The notes beneath the pieces were generated by a model. The model worked only from the letters and a program-made list of their open reading frames with translations. It was not told where the DNA came from and did no database searches. Shown here piece by piece: positions 32,680 to 42,325 of a stretch of 64,000 nt of DNA (position 1 is the first letter of the stretch; each line of letters opens with the position of its first letter). The stretch is from NCBI GenBank assembly GCA_963728355.1, contig CAVSJQ010000004.1, positions 248,001 to 312,000 of the forward strand, read 5' to 3'. The position numbers were made by a program, and so were the translations under genes. This DNA comes from Sva-07 sp963728355 (lineage in GTDB: Bacteria > Actinomycetota > Acidimicrobiia > Acidimicrobiales > Ilumatobacteraceae).

Positions 32680-35217
32680 ATGAACGAAGTACCAGCGAAG
32701 GCGACCTGTGTCGTGATCGGCGCCGGCATCGTCGGCAACTGCCTCGTGGGGCATCTCGCCGCACTCGGCTGGACCGACATGGTCCTGCTCGACAAGGGCC
32801 CTCTCCCCAACCCGGGCGGCTCGACCGGCCACGCGTCGAACTTCATCTTCCCGACCGACCACAACAAGGAGATGGCGCAGCTGACGCTCGAGAGCCAGCG
32901 CCAGTACGTCGCACGGGGGGTGAACAACGAGTGCGGCGGCATCGAGGTCGCGCGAGGCGAGGCGCGCCTCGAGGAGCTCAACCGACGAATGACGTCGGCC
33001 AAGGCCTACGGCATCGACAGTCGGCTCCTGACGCCGGCCGAGATCAAGGAGATGGTGCCGTTCATCAACGACGAGATCGTCCTCGGTGGCTTCTACACGC
33101 CGTCGGTGTCGGTGGTCGACTCACTGCAGATGGGCACGTTGATGCGCGAGGAAGCCGTCGATGCCGGCGCCGTCGCCGTGTTCGCCAACACCGAGGTTCT
33201 CGACATCGAGGTCGACGACGGGACGGTGCGCGCCGTGGTCACCGACCGGGGCCGCATCGAGTGCGAGCACGTTGCGATCGCGTGCGGGGTGTGGAGTCCG
33301 CGGATCGCGGCGATGGCCGGCGCCAACATCCCCTTGACTCCGGCCGTGCACCAGATGGCCGATGTGGGACCGATCGACATCCTGCAGGAGAGCAACGCCG
33401 AACTCGCGTACCCGATCATCCGCGACATGGACACGTTCTGCTACGAGCGGCAGTCATCGGGTTCGATGGAGGTGGGCTCGTATGCGCACCGTCCGATCTT
33501 CCACCACCCCGACGACATCCCCTCCAACGACGAGTCGCCGCTCTCGCCGACCGAACTCCCGCTCACGATGGACGACTTCGATCCGCAGATGGAAGCAGCG
33601 ATCGAGCTGATGGACATGCTCGGCGACGCCGAGATCAAGTACGCCATCAACGGACTGCTGTCGCTGACCCCCGACGCCATGCCGGTGCTCGGCGAGACCC
33701 CGGAGGTGCGCAACCTGTGGTCGGCGGCCGCGGTGTGGATCAAGGAGGGTCCCGGTATCGCCCAACTGGTCGCCGAATGGATGACCTACGGCTATCCGCG
33801 CATCGCGGACCCCCACAGTTCCGACATCGCCCGCTTCTCTCCCCACGAGAAGACCGAGCACCACATCTACGCCCGCTGTGCGGAGCACTTCAACAAGACG
33901 TACGGCATCGTGCACCCGCGCGAGCAGTGGGCCAGCCAGCGCAACATGCGCCGCAGCCCGTTCTTCGCTCGCGAAGAGACGCTCGGCGCCGTGTTCTTCG
34001 ACGCGCGGGGATGGGAGCGTCCCCAGTGGTTCGAGTTCAACGCCGACCTCCTCGAGCGCTACCCCGACCAGTGTCGACCACGACCGCACGAGTGGGACGC
34101 CCGCTGGTGGTCGCCGATCACCAACGCCGAACACCTCCACCTGCGCGACCACGTCGGCATGGTCGACCTCACCGCGTTCAACGAGTTCGACATCGAAGGC
34201 CCGGGCGCACTCGACTACCTCCAGCACATGACCGTCAACTCGGTCGACGTCGCCGTCGGCCGATCGGTCTACACGCCGCTCTTGACCGCCGACGGAGGGT
34301 TCCGCAGCGACCTCACGATCGTGCGTCTCGCCGACGACCACTTCCGCGTCGTCACCGGTGCCTTCGACGGTGGCCGTGACCGGTACTGGTTCACCCGGAA
34401 CCTGCCAGCGGACGGGTCGGTGACCTTCACCGACCGGACGTCGGGAATGTGCACCGTCGGCGTCTGGGGCCCGAAGGCCCAGGCCACGATGGCCAAGATC
34501 GTCACCGGCCAGCACGAGCCCTACGACGTCACCCAGGACGGCTTCCCCTACGGAGCGGTCCGCGACGTGCTGATCGATGGCGTCCCGTGCACGATGCTCC
34601 GTATCTCGTACGTCGGCGACAACGGCTGGGAGGTGTACACCAACGTCGAACACGGACTGCGCGTCTGGGACTCGATCTGGGAAGCCGGCCAGGAGTTCGA
34701 CATCCGCCCCGTCGGCATCGGCGTGTATGCGGTGACCGGTCGGATCGAGAAGGGATACCGGTTGATGGGCGCCGAGTTGGAGAGCGAGTACAACCCGGTC
34801 GAGGCCGGACTCGCTCGCCCCAAGGTCAAGTCGGCGGACTTCATCGGCAAGGCGGCGTACCTCGAAGCTCGCGACGCCGATCCGGTGGCACTCCTGTGCA
34901 CGCTCGAGATGACCGACCACACCTCCGCGAGCGGCATCGAGCGATTTCCGACCGGCGGCAACGAACCGATCGTCACGCTCGACGGCGAACGGATCGTCGA
35001 TGCCCACGGTCGAGCGTCACGAGTCACGACCGCGGGCGCCGCACCGTCGCTGGGGACGTTCCTGCTGCTCGCGTACCTCCCGGTCGAGCACGCGGTGGAG
35101 GGCAACGAACTCGGGGTGGTCTACATGAACGAGCAGTATCCGGTCCGCGTCGCGCGTGTCGGCAGCCAACCGTTGTTCGACCCGACGGACGAGCGCATGA
35201 AGTCCGATCCGCAGTGA
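32680..35217 (+). CDS. Dimethylglycine/sarcosine dehydrogenase-like FAD-GcvT protein
   Basis: An 845-aa two-part enzyme of normal DMGDH length. Residues about 8-400 are a DAO-type FAD oxidoreductase (VVIGAGIVGNCLVGHL; GSTGHAS with H51 in the place where DMGDH binds FAD covalently). From about 430 it is a GcvT-like aminomethyltransferase with C-terminal barrel (DHVGMVDLTAFNEFDIEGPGAL, SYVGDNGWEVYTN, RIEKGYRLMGAELE, the folate-binding part). It should oxidise an N-methyl group and pass formaldehyde to tetrahydrofolate, giving electrons to ETF. First gene of a GntR-linked operon; the next start overlaps its stop. Confidence 0.88.
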   Translation: MNEVPAKATCVVIGAGIVGNCLVGHLAALGWTDMVLLDKGPLPNPGGSTGHASNFIFPTDHNKEMAQLTLESQRQYVARGVNNECGGIEVARGEARLEELNRRMTSAKAYGIDSRLLTPAEIKEMVPFINDEIVLGGFYTPSVSVVDSLQMGTLMREEAVDAGAVAVFANTEVLDIEVDDGTVRAVVTDRGRIECEHVAIACGVWSPRIAAMAGANIPLTPAVHQMADVGPIDILQESNAELAYPIIRDMDTFCYERQSSGSMEVGSYAHRPIFHHPDDIPSNDESPLSPTELPLTMDDFDPQMEAAIELMDMLGDAEIKYAINGLLSLTPDAMPVLGETPEVRNLWSAAAVWIKEGPGIAQLVAEWMTYGYPRIADPHSSDIARFSPHEKTEHHIYARCAEHFNKTYGIVHPREQWASQRNMRRSPFFAREETLGAVFFDARGWERPQWFEFNADLLERYPDQCRPRPHEWDARWWSPITNAEHLHLRDHVGMVDLTAFNEFDIEGPGALDYLQHMTVNSVDVAVGRSVYTPLLTADGGFRSDLTIVRLADDHFRVVTGAFDGGRDRYWFTRNLPADGSVTFTDRTSGMCTVGVWGPKAQATMAKIVTGQHEPYDVTQDGFPYGAVRDVLIDGVPCTMLRISYVGDNGWEVYTNVEHGLRVWDSIWEAGQEFDIRPVGIGVYAVTGRIEKGYRLMGAELESEYNPVEAGLARPKVKSADFIGKAAYLEARDADPVALLCTLEMTDHTSASGIERFPTGGNEPIVTLDGERIVDAHGRASRVTTAGAAPSLGTFLLLAYLPVEHAVEGNELGVVYMNEQYPVRVARVGSQPLFDPTDERMKSDPQ

Positions 35218-35975
35218 GAGTGCTCGTCTGCGTGAAGCGCGTGCCGGCGCCCGGTGCTCGCATCAACATCACCGCCGATGGTCAGGCCGTCGACACCACC
35301 CACCTCGCGTTCACGACCAGCCCGCACGAGGAGTGCGCCGTCGAATCGGCCGCGCAACTCGTCGAAGAACATGGGGGCGAAGCGACCGTCCTCACGCTGG
35401 GTCCTGCCACGTCTGAGGAACAGCTCCGGTATGCCGCCAGCGTCGGCATCCACCGCTGTGTGCTCGCCGCCGCGTCGGACGAGTGGGATCCACAGCGAAC
35501 GGCGTCGGGCATCGTCTCGGTCATCGGCGAACTCGAAGCCACCGACGGACCGTTCGACCTCATCCTGTTCGGGAACGAATCCGCCGACGCCGGCGGATTC
35601 CAGGTCGGGATCCGGGTGGCCCACGCGCTGGGCCGGCCGACCGTGAACGGCGCCAAGGGCCTCACGGTCGACGGCGGCCGGGTCCACATCGAACGCGCCA
35701 CCGACGCGGGGCTCGAGACCTACGCGCTCACCCTGCCCGCCGTCATCGGGATCAAGGAAGGCATCAACCTCCCCCGCTACCCGACGATGCGAGGTCGCCT
35801 CGCATCCAAGAAGGTGGACATCCTCACCGTCGAGGTCGACGCGGCCGCAGGCGGGCTCCACAAGGTCATGCTCGAACGTCCTCCGGAACGCGAATCGTCC
35901 ACCGTCATCCTCGGACATGGACCCGAAGCCGCGGCTGCCGTGGTCGATCTGCTCGACGAGATCGGCGTCCTGTGA
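35214..35975 (+). CDS. etfB: Electron transfer flavoprotein beta subunit
   Basis: EtfB, 253 aa, from a GTG overlapping the upstream stop. Typical features: VCVKRVPAPGARINI at the start, GEATVLTLGPATSEEQLRYAASVGIHRCVL, LILFGNESADAGGFQVGIRVAHALGRP, and LPAVIGIKEGINLPRYPTMRGRLASKK, the recognition-loop region. Together with EtfA it carries electrons from the dehydrogenase to the quinone pool via ETF-quinone oxidoreductase, which is not in the window. Confidence 0.93.
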   Translation: MRVLVCVKRVPAPGARINITADGQAVDTTHLAFTTSPHEECAVESAAQLVEEHGGEATVLTLGPATSEEQLRYAASVGIHRCVLAAASDEWDPQRTASGIVSVIGELEATDGPFDLILFGNESADAGGFQVGIRVAHALGRPTVNGAKGLTVDGGRVHIERATDAGLETYALTLPAVIGIKEGINLPRYPTMRGRLASKKVDILTVEVDAAAGGLHKVMLERPPERESSTVILGHGPEAAAAVVDLLDEIGVL

Positions 35976-36955
35976 TGTCCGCCCCCGTGCTCGTCGTCGT
36001 CGAACACGACCGCGGTGACCTGGTTCCCGCCACGTTGGAAGCGATGACCGGTGCACGCGACCTCGCGCTCGCCTATGACGCTCCCGTCGAGGCGCTCGCA
36101 ATCGGCGACATTGCCGCCGGAACCGTCGATCGCCTCGGGGAGTTCGGTGCCGGCGTCGTTCATCTCGTGACCGACGAGCTGCTCACCGACTACGGCCCCG
36201 AGATCTGGGCCGACTGCGTCACCCAGGCCGTTCGCGCACTTGCGCCGTCGATGCTGATCGCGACGGGAACCGACCGGGGCAATGAGGTCATGGCGGGGGT
36301 CGCCGCGCGGCTCGATGCGCCGTTCGCGGCCAACTGCGTCGAGGTGCGTCCGACCGACGGGGGTGCGGACCTCACGCGGGTCCGTTGGGGAGGGTCCCTC
36401 CTCGAACAGGCCCGACTCGACGCCGAGATGCCGCTGGTCACCATCGCCCACCACTCGATCGAGCCGGTCCCCGCCGCGACACCGACCGCCGCCGTGACCT
36501 CGTCGCTCCCCGTCGAGATCGACCGAGCGCTCACCAGGTCGATGGTGACCGGTCGGGTCGAACGCACCGCCGGGATCACCCTCGCCACGGCACCGGTCGT
36601 CGTCGGCGGAGGTCGAGGCGTCGGTTCCGCCGAGGGATTCGACGCGCTCGAAGCGCTCGCCTCGACCCTCGGCGGCGTCGTCGGCTGCTCACGTGCGGTC
36701 ACCAACAACGGCTGGCGCAACCACGCCGACCAGGTGGGCCAGACCGGCACCCGGATCGCCCCGGACGTGTACTTCGCCTGTGGCATCTCCGGGGCGATCC
36801 AGCACTGGGTCGGGGCGATGGCGAGCAAGCACATCATCGCCATCAACACCGACGGCGACGCCAACATGGTGCAGAAGGCCGGCCATGCAGTGATCGGCGA
36901 CCTCCACGTCGTCGTTCCCGCGATCACCGAGGAGATCCTCCGCCGGCGGGTGTGA
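35975..36955 (+). CDS. etfA: Electron transfer flavoprotein alpha subunit
   Basis: EtfA, 326 aa, start overlapping the EtfB stop (TGATG). The C-terminal FAD domain is well conserved: VVGGGRGVGSAEGFDALEALASTLGG, GQTGTRIAPDVYFACGISGAIQHWVGA, and INTDGDANMVQKAGHAVIGDLHVVVP. Last gene of the operon; it converges with MetF with only 18 nt between. Confidence 0.94.
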   Translation: MSAPVLVVVEHDRGDLVPATLEAMTGARDLALAYDAPVEALAIGDIAAGTVDRLGEFGAGVVHLVTDELLTDYGPEIWADCVTQAVRALAPSMLIATGTDRGNEVMAGVAARLDAPFAANCVEVRPTDGGADLTRVRWGGSLLEQARLDAEMPLVTIAHHSIEPVPAATPTAAVTSSLPVEIDRALTRSMVTGRVERTAGITLATAPVVVGGGRGVGSAEGFDALEALASTLGGVVGCSRAVTNNGWRNHADQVGQTGTRIAPDVYFACGISGAIQHWVGAMASKHIIAINTDGDANMVQKAGHAVIGDLHVVVPAITEEILRRRV

Positions 36956-36973
36956 GCGGCGGGTCGAGCAGCG

Positions 36974-37801
36974 TTACTCCCGCTCGGCCAGGTCGTCGTG
37001 CCAGGCCCGTGTCTCGGCGACGCTGTTGAACGTGAACGAGTGCAACGCCTCGATACCGAGCAGGTCGAGCTCGCCGTCGAACGCTGCGACGAGCGCCGTC
37101 GGGTCGTACCCGCCAGGTGCCATCAGCCGCGTCATCGCCGAGCGGTTCTTGCCCAGGTAACGCAACGAGGTACCGATTCCGAGGCGCGCCCCCATCGTCA
37201 ACAGTGTCGTCCGGTTGACGACACCGGGCACGCCGAGGCGAACCGGCAGAGCGATGCCGCGCTGGCGCTGTCGAAGGATCCAGCGACGGATCGCGACCGG
37301 GTCGAAGCACAGCTGCGTCGACACCCACCCGTCGATCCCCGCCGACTGCAGCAGCTCGTTCTTCACGGCGAGCTGATCGGCGACGACCCGCTCGTCGATC
37401 GATGCGTGGCCCTCCGGGTAGCCGGTCACACCGACGCGCCTGACCCCGGGATCGGCGTCGAGGAGGTCGTGGAGGAACCTCAGCGCTCCTTCGTACGGCC
37501 CGAGCGGCTGGGGTGCGTCTCCAGCGATCACGAACACCTCGTCGAGCGAGTGGTCACGCAGCCACCGAGCGAGCTTCCTCACGTGCTCGCGATCCTCGAC
37601 CATCCGCGCGGCCAGATGGGGAACGGCATGGTGACCGAGACCGACCAACCGTACGGTGGATTGCTGTGTGGCGGTGATGCCCTTGACCGGTGAACAGGTC
37701 ACCGACACGTGCGCGCGCTCGGGGAGGTCTGCCACCGCCTGGTCGAACGACTTCGTCGGGACCAACTCGTAGTGGAGCGGCAGGTGACAGGTGCTGATCA
37801 T
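36974..37801 (-). CDS. metF: Methylenetetrahydrofolate reductase family protein
   Basis: A 275-aa MetF-fold TIM barrel. It retains HVSVTCSPVKGITATQQSTVRL (early catalytic/FAD region), VFVIAGDAPQPLGPYEGALRFL (family GD-P motif), VGVTGYPEGH, KNELLQSAGIDGWVSTQLCFDP (QxxFD motif) and LPVRLGVPGVVN. In this operon it would run in the oxidative direction, turning methyl-tetrahydrofolate made by the corrinoid methyltransferases into methylene-tetrahydrofolate (inference). Last gene of the corrinoid operon; its start overlaps the MttB-family stop by 4 nt. Confidence 0.87.
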   Translation of the reverse strand: MISTCHLPLHYELVPTKSFDQAVADLPERAHVSVTCSPVKGITATQQSTVRLVGLGHHAVPHLAARMVEDREHVRKLARWLRDHSLDEVFVIAGDAPQPLGPYEGALRFLHDLLDADPGVRRVGVTGYPEGHASIDERVVADQLAVKNELLQSAGIDGWVSTQLCFDPVAIRRWILRQRQRGIALPVRLGVPGVVNRTTLLTMGARLGIGTSLRYLGKNRSAMTRLMAPGGYDPTALVAAFDGELDLLGIEALHSFTFNSVAETRAWHDDLAERE

Positions 37802-39384
37802 GCGAACGTGTCCGGGAGTTCGGCCTTGCGGCGAGCGACGAACTCGTCGAGTTCGGCCTCGACCGCGTCGTCCATCGGCGGTGGTTCGTAGGACGCGAGC
37901 TGCGACTTCCAGATCCCGTTTGCTCGGGCGGGAGCGTCGAGCGCTCCCTCGTCGGTCCACTGCTCGAAGCTCGCGTTGTCGGCGGTGTCGGAACGATGGA
38001 ATGCGGACTCGAAGTTCGCGAGCGTGTGCGCGGTACCGAGGAAGTGATTGCCGGGCGGATTGGTCACGATCGCGTCGACCGCCTGACCGTTCTCGCTCAG
38101 GTCGAGCCCCTTCGCGAAGGTCGCCATCATCCCGAGCTGGTCGGCGTCGAGCACGAACTTCTCGTAGCCGATCGCCAGGCCTCCCTCGAGCCAACCCGCT
38201 GCATGCAGCACGAAGTTCACCCCGGCCATCAACGTGGGGATCAGCGTCGCCGAGGACTCGTACGCGGCCTGCGCATCAGGGATCTTCGACGCAGTGAGCG
38301 CCCCGCCCGACCGGAACGGCACACCGAGCCGGCGAGCGAGTGCCGCAACGGTGTAGAGCACGATCGCCGGTTCGGGGGTGCCGAACGTCGGCGCACCGGT
38401 CTGCATCGACATCGAGCTGGCGAACGATCCGAACACGACCGGGGCGCCGGGGCGTACGAGCTGCACGAACGCCATCCCGGCCAGCGCTTCGGCCAGCGTC
38501 TGCGCCGCGACGCCCGCCGATGTCGCCGGGGCCATCGCCCCGGCGAGGATGAACGGGGTGACGATGCACGCCTGGTTCGCTGCGGCGTAGGTCTCGGCGG
38601 CCTCCAGCATGCTGGCGTCCCAGACCAGCGGCGACGATGCATTGATCAGGCTGGTCATTACCGTGCGGTCGGCCAGGTCGCCACCGAAGGCGATGCGGGC
38701 CATTTCGATCGAGTCCTGCGCCCGCTCGCCGGCGGTGACCGACCCCATGAACGGTTTGTCGCTCCAACGCAGGTGCGCGTAGACCATGTCGAGATGGCGC
38801 TTGCTGACCGGCACGTCGACCGGTTCGCAGACGGTGCCGCCGCTGTGGTGCAGGTGCGGCGACATGTACGTGAGCTTGACGAAGTTCTCGAAGTCGGCGA
38901 GCGTCGCGTACCGGCGGCCATCGTCGAGGTCGAAGACGAACGGTGAGCCGTAGTTCGGGGCGAACACCGTGGCGTCGCCGCCGACCTGGACGTTGCGCGC
39001 CGGGTTGCGAGCGTGCTGGGTGTAGACGCCCGGCGCCGTCGCCTGCACGATGGTGCGGCACATCCCGCGAGGGAACCGCACCCGCGTGCCGTCGACCTCG
39101 GCGCCGGCCGAACGAAAGCGCTCGATGGCCCCGGGATGGTCACGCACCTCGATACCGGCCTGCTCGAGGATCGTGTCGGCATTGTGCTCGAGGATCGAGA
39201 GGCCCTCGTCCGACACCAGCTCGAACGGCTGCAGCGATCGGGTGAGGAACGGGTCGACGGTGGGCGCGCTCGCCGCGCGCTGGATGCGACGACCCTCGCG
39301 GCCGCCGCTCCGGCGACCGCGCCGCTCGCCTGTTGCCCCCTCGCCTGCTTCCGTCTCGCCTGGTGCCGGGGTGTCGTCGCTCAT
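37798..39384 (-). CDS. MttB-family corrinoid methyltransferase (non-pyrrolysine; glycine betaine type)
   Basis: A 528-aa trimethylamine-methyltransferase superfamily protein. After a ~45-residue charged extension come SLQPFELVSDEGLSILEHNADTILEQAGIEV, YGSPFVFDLDDGRR, HHSGGTVCEPVDVPVSKRHLDMVYAHLRWSDKPFMGSVTAG, and PFRSGGALTASKIPDAQAAYESSATL. There is no internal UAG, so it is of the MtgB-like non-pyrrolysine group that demethylates quaternary amines such as glycine betaine, proline betaine or carnitine onto Co(I)-corrinoid. The dimethylglycine dehydrogenase next door argues for glycine betaine (inference). ATGA overlaps at both ends. Confidence 0.88.
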   Translation of the reverse strand: MSDDTPAPGETEAGEGATGERRGRRSGGREGRRIQRAASAPTVDPFLTRSLQPFELVSDEGLSILEHNADTILEQAGIEVRDHPGAIERFRSAGAEVDGTRVRFPRGMCRTIVQATAPGVYTQHARNPARNVQVGGDATVFAPNYGSPFVFDLDDGRRYATLADFENFVKLTYMSPHLHHSGGTVCEPVDVPVSKRHLDMVYAHLRWSDKPFMGSVTAGERAQDSIEMARIAFGGDLADRTVMTSLINASSPLVWDASMLEAAETYAAANQACIVTPFILAGAMAPATSAGVAAQTLAEALAGMAFVQLVRPGAPVVFGSFASSMSMQTGAPTFGTPEPAIVLYTVAALARRLGVPFRSGGALTASKIPDAQAAYESSATLIPTLMAGVNFVLHAAGWLEGGLAIGYEKFVLDADQLGMMATFAKGLDLSENGQAVDAIVTNPPGNHFLGTAHTLANFESAFHRSDTADNASFEQWTDEGALDAPARANGIWKSQLASYEPPPMDDAVEAELDEFVARRKAELPDTFA

Positions 39385-41411
39385 GGTCGTGTCTCCTCGG
39401 GCTGTTCCGTCGGGGCGATGGTGTGATGGCGCCGCCCTCGTCGCCGGACTGCGTTCGCAACCGGCGGCGCCGGCAGCGCAACGTGTGTGCCGAGGTGGGT
39501 GGTCGGGGCGGTGGCGTGCGGGAACGCCATGGCCGCAACGAACAGCTCCTGGAACCGCGGTTCGGTGGCCGTCTCGATCTTGACCACGTCGCGCGCGGTC
39601 GCTTCCATCTCGGACCGGAGTTCGCCCGACAGCAGCGCTTCGACCGCCCCGACGCCGGCGGCGTTGCCGACCGAACGAATCGCGGCGAGCGGACAGTCGG
39701 GCACGAGGCCGAGCACCTGAGCGTGCAGGGGATCGATGTGTGCCCCGAACGCCCCGGCGAGCCGGATCTGCTCGACGACGGGATGCCCGGCGCGTTCGAT
39801 CAGCAGGTCGATCCCGGCGCGGAGTGCTGCCTTCGCGAGCTGGATCGCCCGAACGTCGTTCTGGGTCACCGCGACCCTGGTCTCCCCTCGATCCCAGAGC
39901 ACGTAGGCGGCCGTGCGTCCGTCGGCGACGACCCGGCCGTTGCGGCCGATCAGGTCGGTGCGGATGACCCCCTGGTGGTCGATGATGCGGGCGAGGAACA
40001 TCTCGGCGACCACATCGATGATGCCGGAGCCGCACACCCCGGTGACGCCCGACGACGCGATGCCGCCGTCGAATCCCGGCTCGTCCGACCAGGGCGTCGT
40101 GCCGATCACCTTGATGTGCGGCTCGAGCGTGTCGGCGTCGATGCGGACGCGTTCGATCGCGCCGGTGGTCGCACGCTGACCGCTGCTGGTCTGCGCTCCC
40201 TCGAAGGCGGGCCCGGTCGGGCTCGACGCAGCGAAGAGCCGCTCGCGATTGCCGAGCACGATCTCCGCGTTCGTCCCGATGTCGACGAGGAGCTGCATCC
40301 CGGCAGACCGATGCGGGCCTTCGGCGAGGATCGCCGCGGTCGTGTCGGCTCCGACGTGGCCGGCGATGCACGGCCCGAGGTAGCACCGCCCGAACGGCAA
40401 CCGCAGGTCGAGGTCCGCGGCCGGCACCGTCACCGACCGATTGGTCGCGAGTGTGAACGGCGCTTGCCCGAGCGGTGTGGGGTCGATGCCGAGGACGAGA
40501 TGGTGCATGATCGGGTTGCCGACGAGCACCACCTCGAGAACCCGATCGGCTTGCACCCCGGCGCTCGCCGTGAGTTCGGCGGTCAGTTCGTCGAGTGCGG
40601 TGCGGACCGACCCGGTCAGGGTCGCGGCGCCGCCCGCGTTCATCATCACGTAGCTGACGCGACTCATCAGGTCCTCGCCGTAGCGGATCTGCGGGTTCAT
40701 GCGACCACCGCTCGCGATGACGTCGCCGTTGAGGAGCGCGCAGAGGTGGCCGGCGATCGTCGTCGACCCGACGTCGATCGCCAGGCCGTAGATCTCGTCG
40801 ACGAATCCCGGCCAGATCGCGGCGAGCGATCCGTCCGGTTCGAGGGCCACGGTCACCGAACCGTGCCCACGGTCGAGCGCCGGCTGGATCGAGCCAAGCA
40901 CCGCTGCGGGCACGATGACGTCGAAGCGTTCATGCTGCGCGCCCAGCGCGCCGACGACCGCATCGACCGCTGTGATGTCGTCGCCCAGCGTCACCGCGGC
41001 GACGTCGAGGAAGCAGAGCGAGAACAGCGGATCGATGCGGATCTCGGGGAGGTCGAGGTCCTTGCGGACGACTTGGCGGTGCACCTGGCTCGTCGCAGGA
41101 ACGTCGACCACCACGTCGCCGCAGATCGCTGCTGCGCATCCGAGGCGGTTGTCCGGCCCCAGCGGACGCGCCCCTCGGTAGTCGAGCTCGGTGTCTCCGG
41201 GCGCGCTCAACGACTCGTCGACGGCCTCGATTGCCCACTTGGCGAATGCTCCGACGCCGGGTGTCACCTGACAACGACCACACACGCCGCGTCCTCCACA
41301 CACCGAGTCGAGATCAGCTCCGAGGAGCCGGGCGGCGGCGAGCACGGTGGTCCCGTCCGCGACCGTGCCGGTGAGCCCCGAGGGCGTGAAGACGATCCGG
41401 TGGTCGGACAC
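39381..41411 (-). CDS. ASKHA/2Fe-2S corrinoid-activating protein (RACo-like, DUF4445)
   Basis: A 676-aa reductive activator of corrinoid proteins. The N-terminal ~100 residues are a plant-type 2Fe-2S ferredoxin (CGGRGVCGRC with a distal C in LGCAAAICGD); the rest is an actin-like ATPase domain (GLAIDVGSTTIAGHL, MQLLVDIGTNAEIVLGN, GVTGVCGSGIIDV, QIRLAGAFGAHIDPLHA). It would use ATP and a low-potential electron to bring oxidised Co(II) back to Co(I), which matters in an oxygen-exposed cell. GTG start 8 nt after the pterin methyltransferase stop; its stop overlaps the MttB start. Confidence 0.9.
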   Translation of the reverse strand: MSDHRIVFTPSGLTGTVADGTTVLAAARLLGADLDSVCGGRGVCGRCQVTPGVGAFAKWAIEAVDESLSAPGDTELDYRGARPLGPDNRLGCAAAICGDVVVDVPATSQVHRQVVRKDLDLPEIRIDPLFSLCFLDVAAVTLGDDITAVDAVVGALGAQHERFDVIVPAAVLGSIQPALDRGHGSVTVALEPDGSLAAIWPGFVDEIYGLAIDVGSTTIAGHLCALLNGDVIASGGRMNPQIRYGEDLMSRVSYVMMNAGGAATLTGSVRTALDELTAELTASAGVQADRVLEVVLVGNPIMHHLVLGIDPTPLGQAPFTLATNRSVTVPAADLDLRLPFGRCYLGPCIAGHVGADTTAAILAEGPHRSAGMQLLVDIGTNAEIVLGNRERLFAASSPTGPAFEGAQTSSGQRATTGAIERVRIDADTLEPHIKVIGTTPWSDEPGFDGGIASSGVTGVCGSGIIDVVAEMFLARIIDHQGVIRTDLIGRNGRVVADGRTAAYVLWDRGETRVAVTQNDVRAIQLAKAALRAGIDLLIERAGHPVVEQIRLAGAFGAHIDPLHAQVLGLVPDCPLAAIRSVGNAAGVGAVEALLSGELRSEMEATARDVVKIETATEPRFQELFVAAMAFPHATAPTTHLGTHVALPAPPVANAVRRRGRRHHTIAPTEQPEETRP

Positions 41412-41419
41412 GTCGTCGC

Positions 41420-42325
41420 TCAGGCTGTCCGGCGACGGCGGCGACGACCCTCGCGGTCACCGCCGGCGCCCTCTCCGGCAGCGGGATCGCGGTGGGCCCG
41501 GATCCACGCTGCGCAGTCGCGGTCGTTGCCGCTGAGCACGTCGGCGGCCATGATCGCCGCCTTGACCTCGGCGTGGAGCGGGTTCATGATCGCCGACGTC
41601 ATCCCCGACGCGATCGCCATGGCGAGGAATGTCCCGGTCACGACCTGTCGGTTCGGGAGACCGAAACTGACATTCGATGCTCCACACGTCGTGTTGACAC
41701 CGAGCTCCTCGCGCAGCCGACGCAGCAAGCGGAATGCTTGCTGGCCGGCCGTGCCCATCGCTCCGATCGGCATCACCAGTGGATCGACGACGACGTCGCA
41801 CGCCGCAATTCCATGGTCGGCCGCCCGGTGCACGATCTTGGTGGCGACGGCGTACCGGACGTCGGGGTCCTCCGAGATCCCGGTCTCGTCGTTGGAGATG
41901 GCCACGACGGCTGCTCCGTACTTCGCGACGAGTGGCAGCACTCGCTCCAGGTTCTCGTCTTCTCCGGTCACCGAGTTGACGAGCGCCTTGCCCTGGTACA
42001 CCGCCAGGCCCGCTTCGAGCGCCTCGATGATCGACGAGTCGATCGACAGGGGGACGTCGGTGACGCTCTGTACGAGCTGCACCGCGGTGGCGAGCAATGC
42101 CGGTTCGTCGGCCAGCGGGATGCCTGCGTTGACATCGAGCATCTGCGCGCCGGCGGCCACCTGGGCGATCGCGTCCGCCTCGACGCGGCTGAAGTCGCCC
42201 GCCTTCATCTCCTCGGCGAGCAACTTGCGTCCGGTCGGGTTGATCCGCTCACCGATCATCACGAAGGGCCGCTCGAAGCCGATCGCGACTTCGCGGGTCG
42301 CGGAGCTGACGAGTGTGTCGGTCAT
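41420..42325 (-). CDS. Methyltetrahydrofolate:corrinoid methyltransferase (pterin-binding, MtgA/AcsE-like)
   Basis: A 301-aa pterin-binding TIM barrel like MeTr/MtgA and unlike the folate-cluster FolP. Seen: PFVMIGERINPTGRKLLAEEMKAGDF, ADAIAQVAAGAQMLDVNAG, VPLSIDSSIIEALEAGL, ALVNSVTGEDENLERVLPL, DVVVDPLVMPIG and TTCGASNVSFGLPNRQ (the GxSNVSFGLP signature). It would move the methyl group from the corrinoid protein to tetrahydrofolate. The last ~30 residues are a charged tail. ATGA overlap with the gene upstream and a GAGGAG site. Confidence 0.9.
   Translation of the reverse strand: MTDTLVSSATREVAIGFERPFVMIGERINPTGRKLLAEEMKAGDFSRVEADAIAQVAAGAQMLDVNAGIPLADEPALLATAVQLVQSVTDVPLSIDSSIIEALEAGLAVYQGKALVNSVTGEDENLERVLPLVAKYGAAVVAISNDETGISEDPDVRYAVATKIVHRAADHGIAACDVVVDPLVMPIGAMGTAGQQAFRLLRRLREELGVNTTCGASNVSFGLPNRQVVTGTFLAMAIASGMTSAIMNPLHAEVKAAIMAADVLSGNDRDCAAWIRAHRDPAAGEGAGGDREGRRRRRRTA

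Noticed and set aside
37798..39384. Possible pyrrolysine-containing trimethylamine methyltransferase
   Set aside because: The frame has no internal TAG, and no pyrrolysine synthesis genes are in the window; it belongs to the non-pyrrolysine MttB group.
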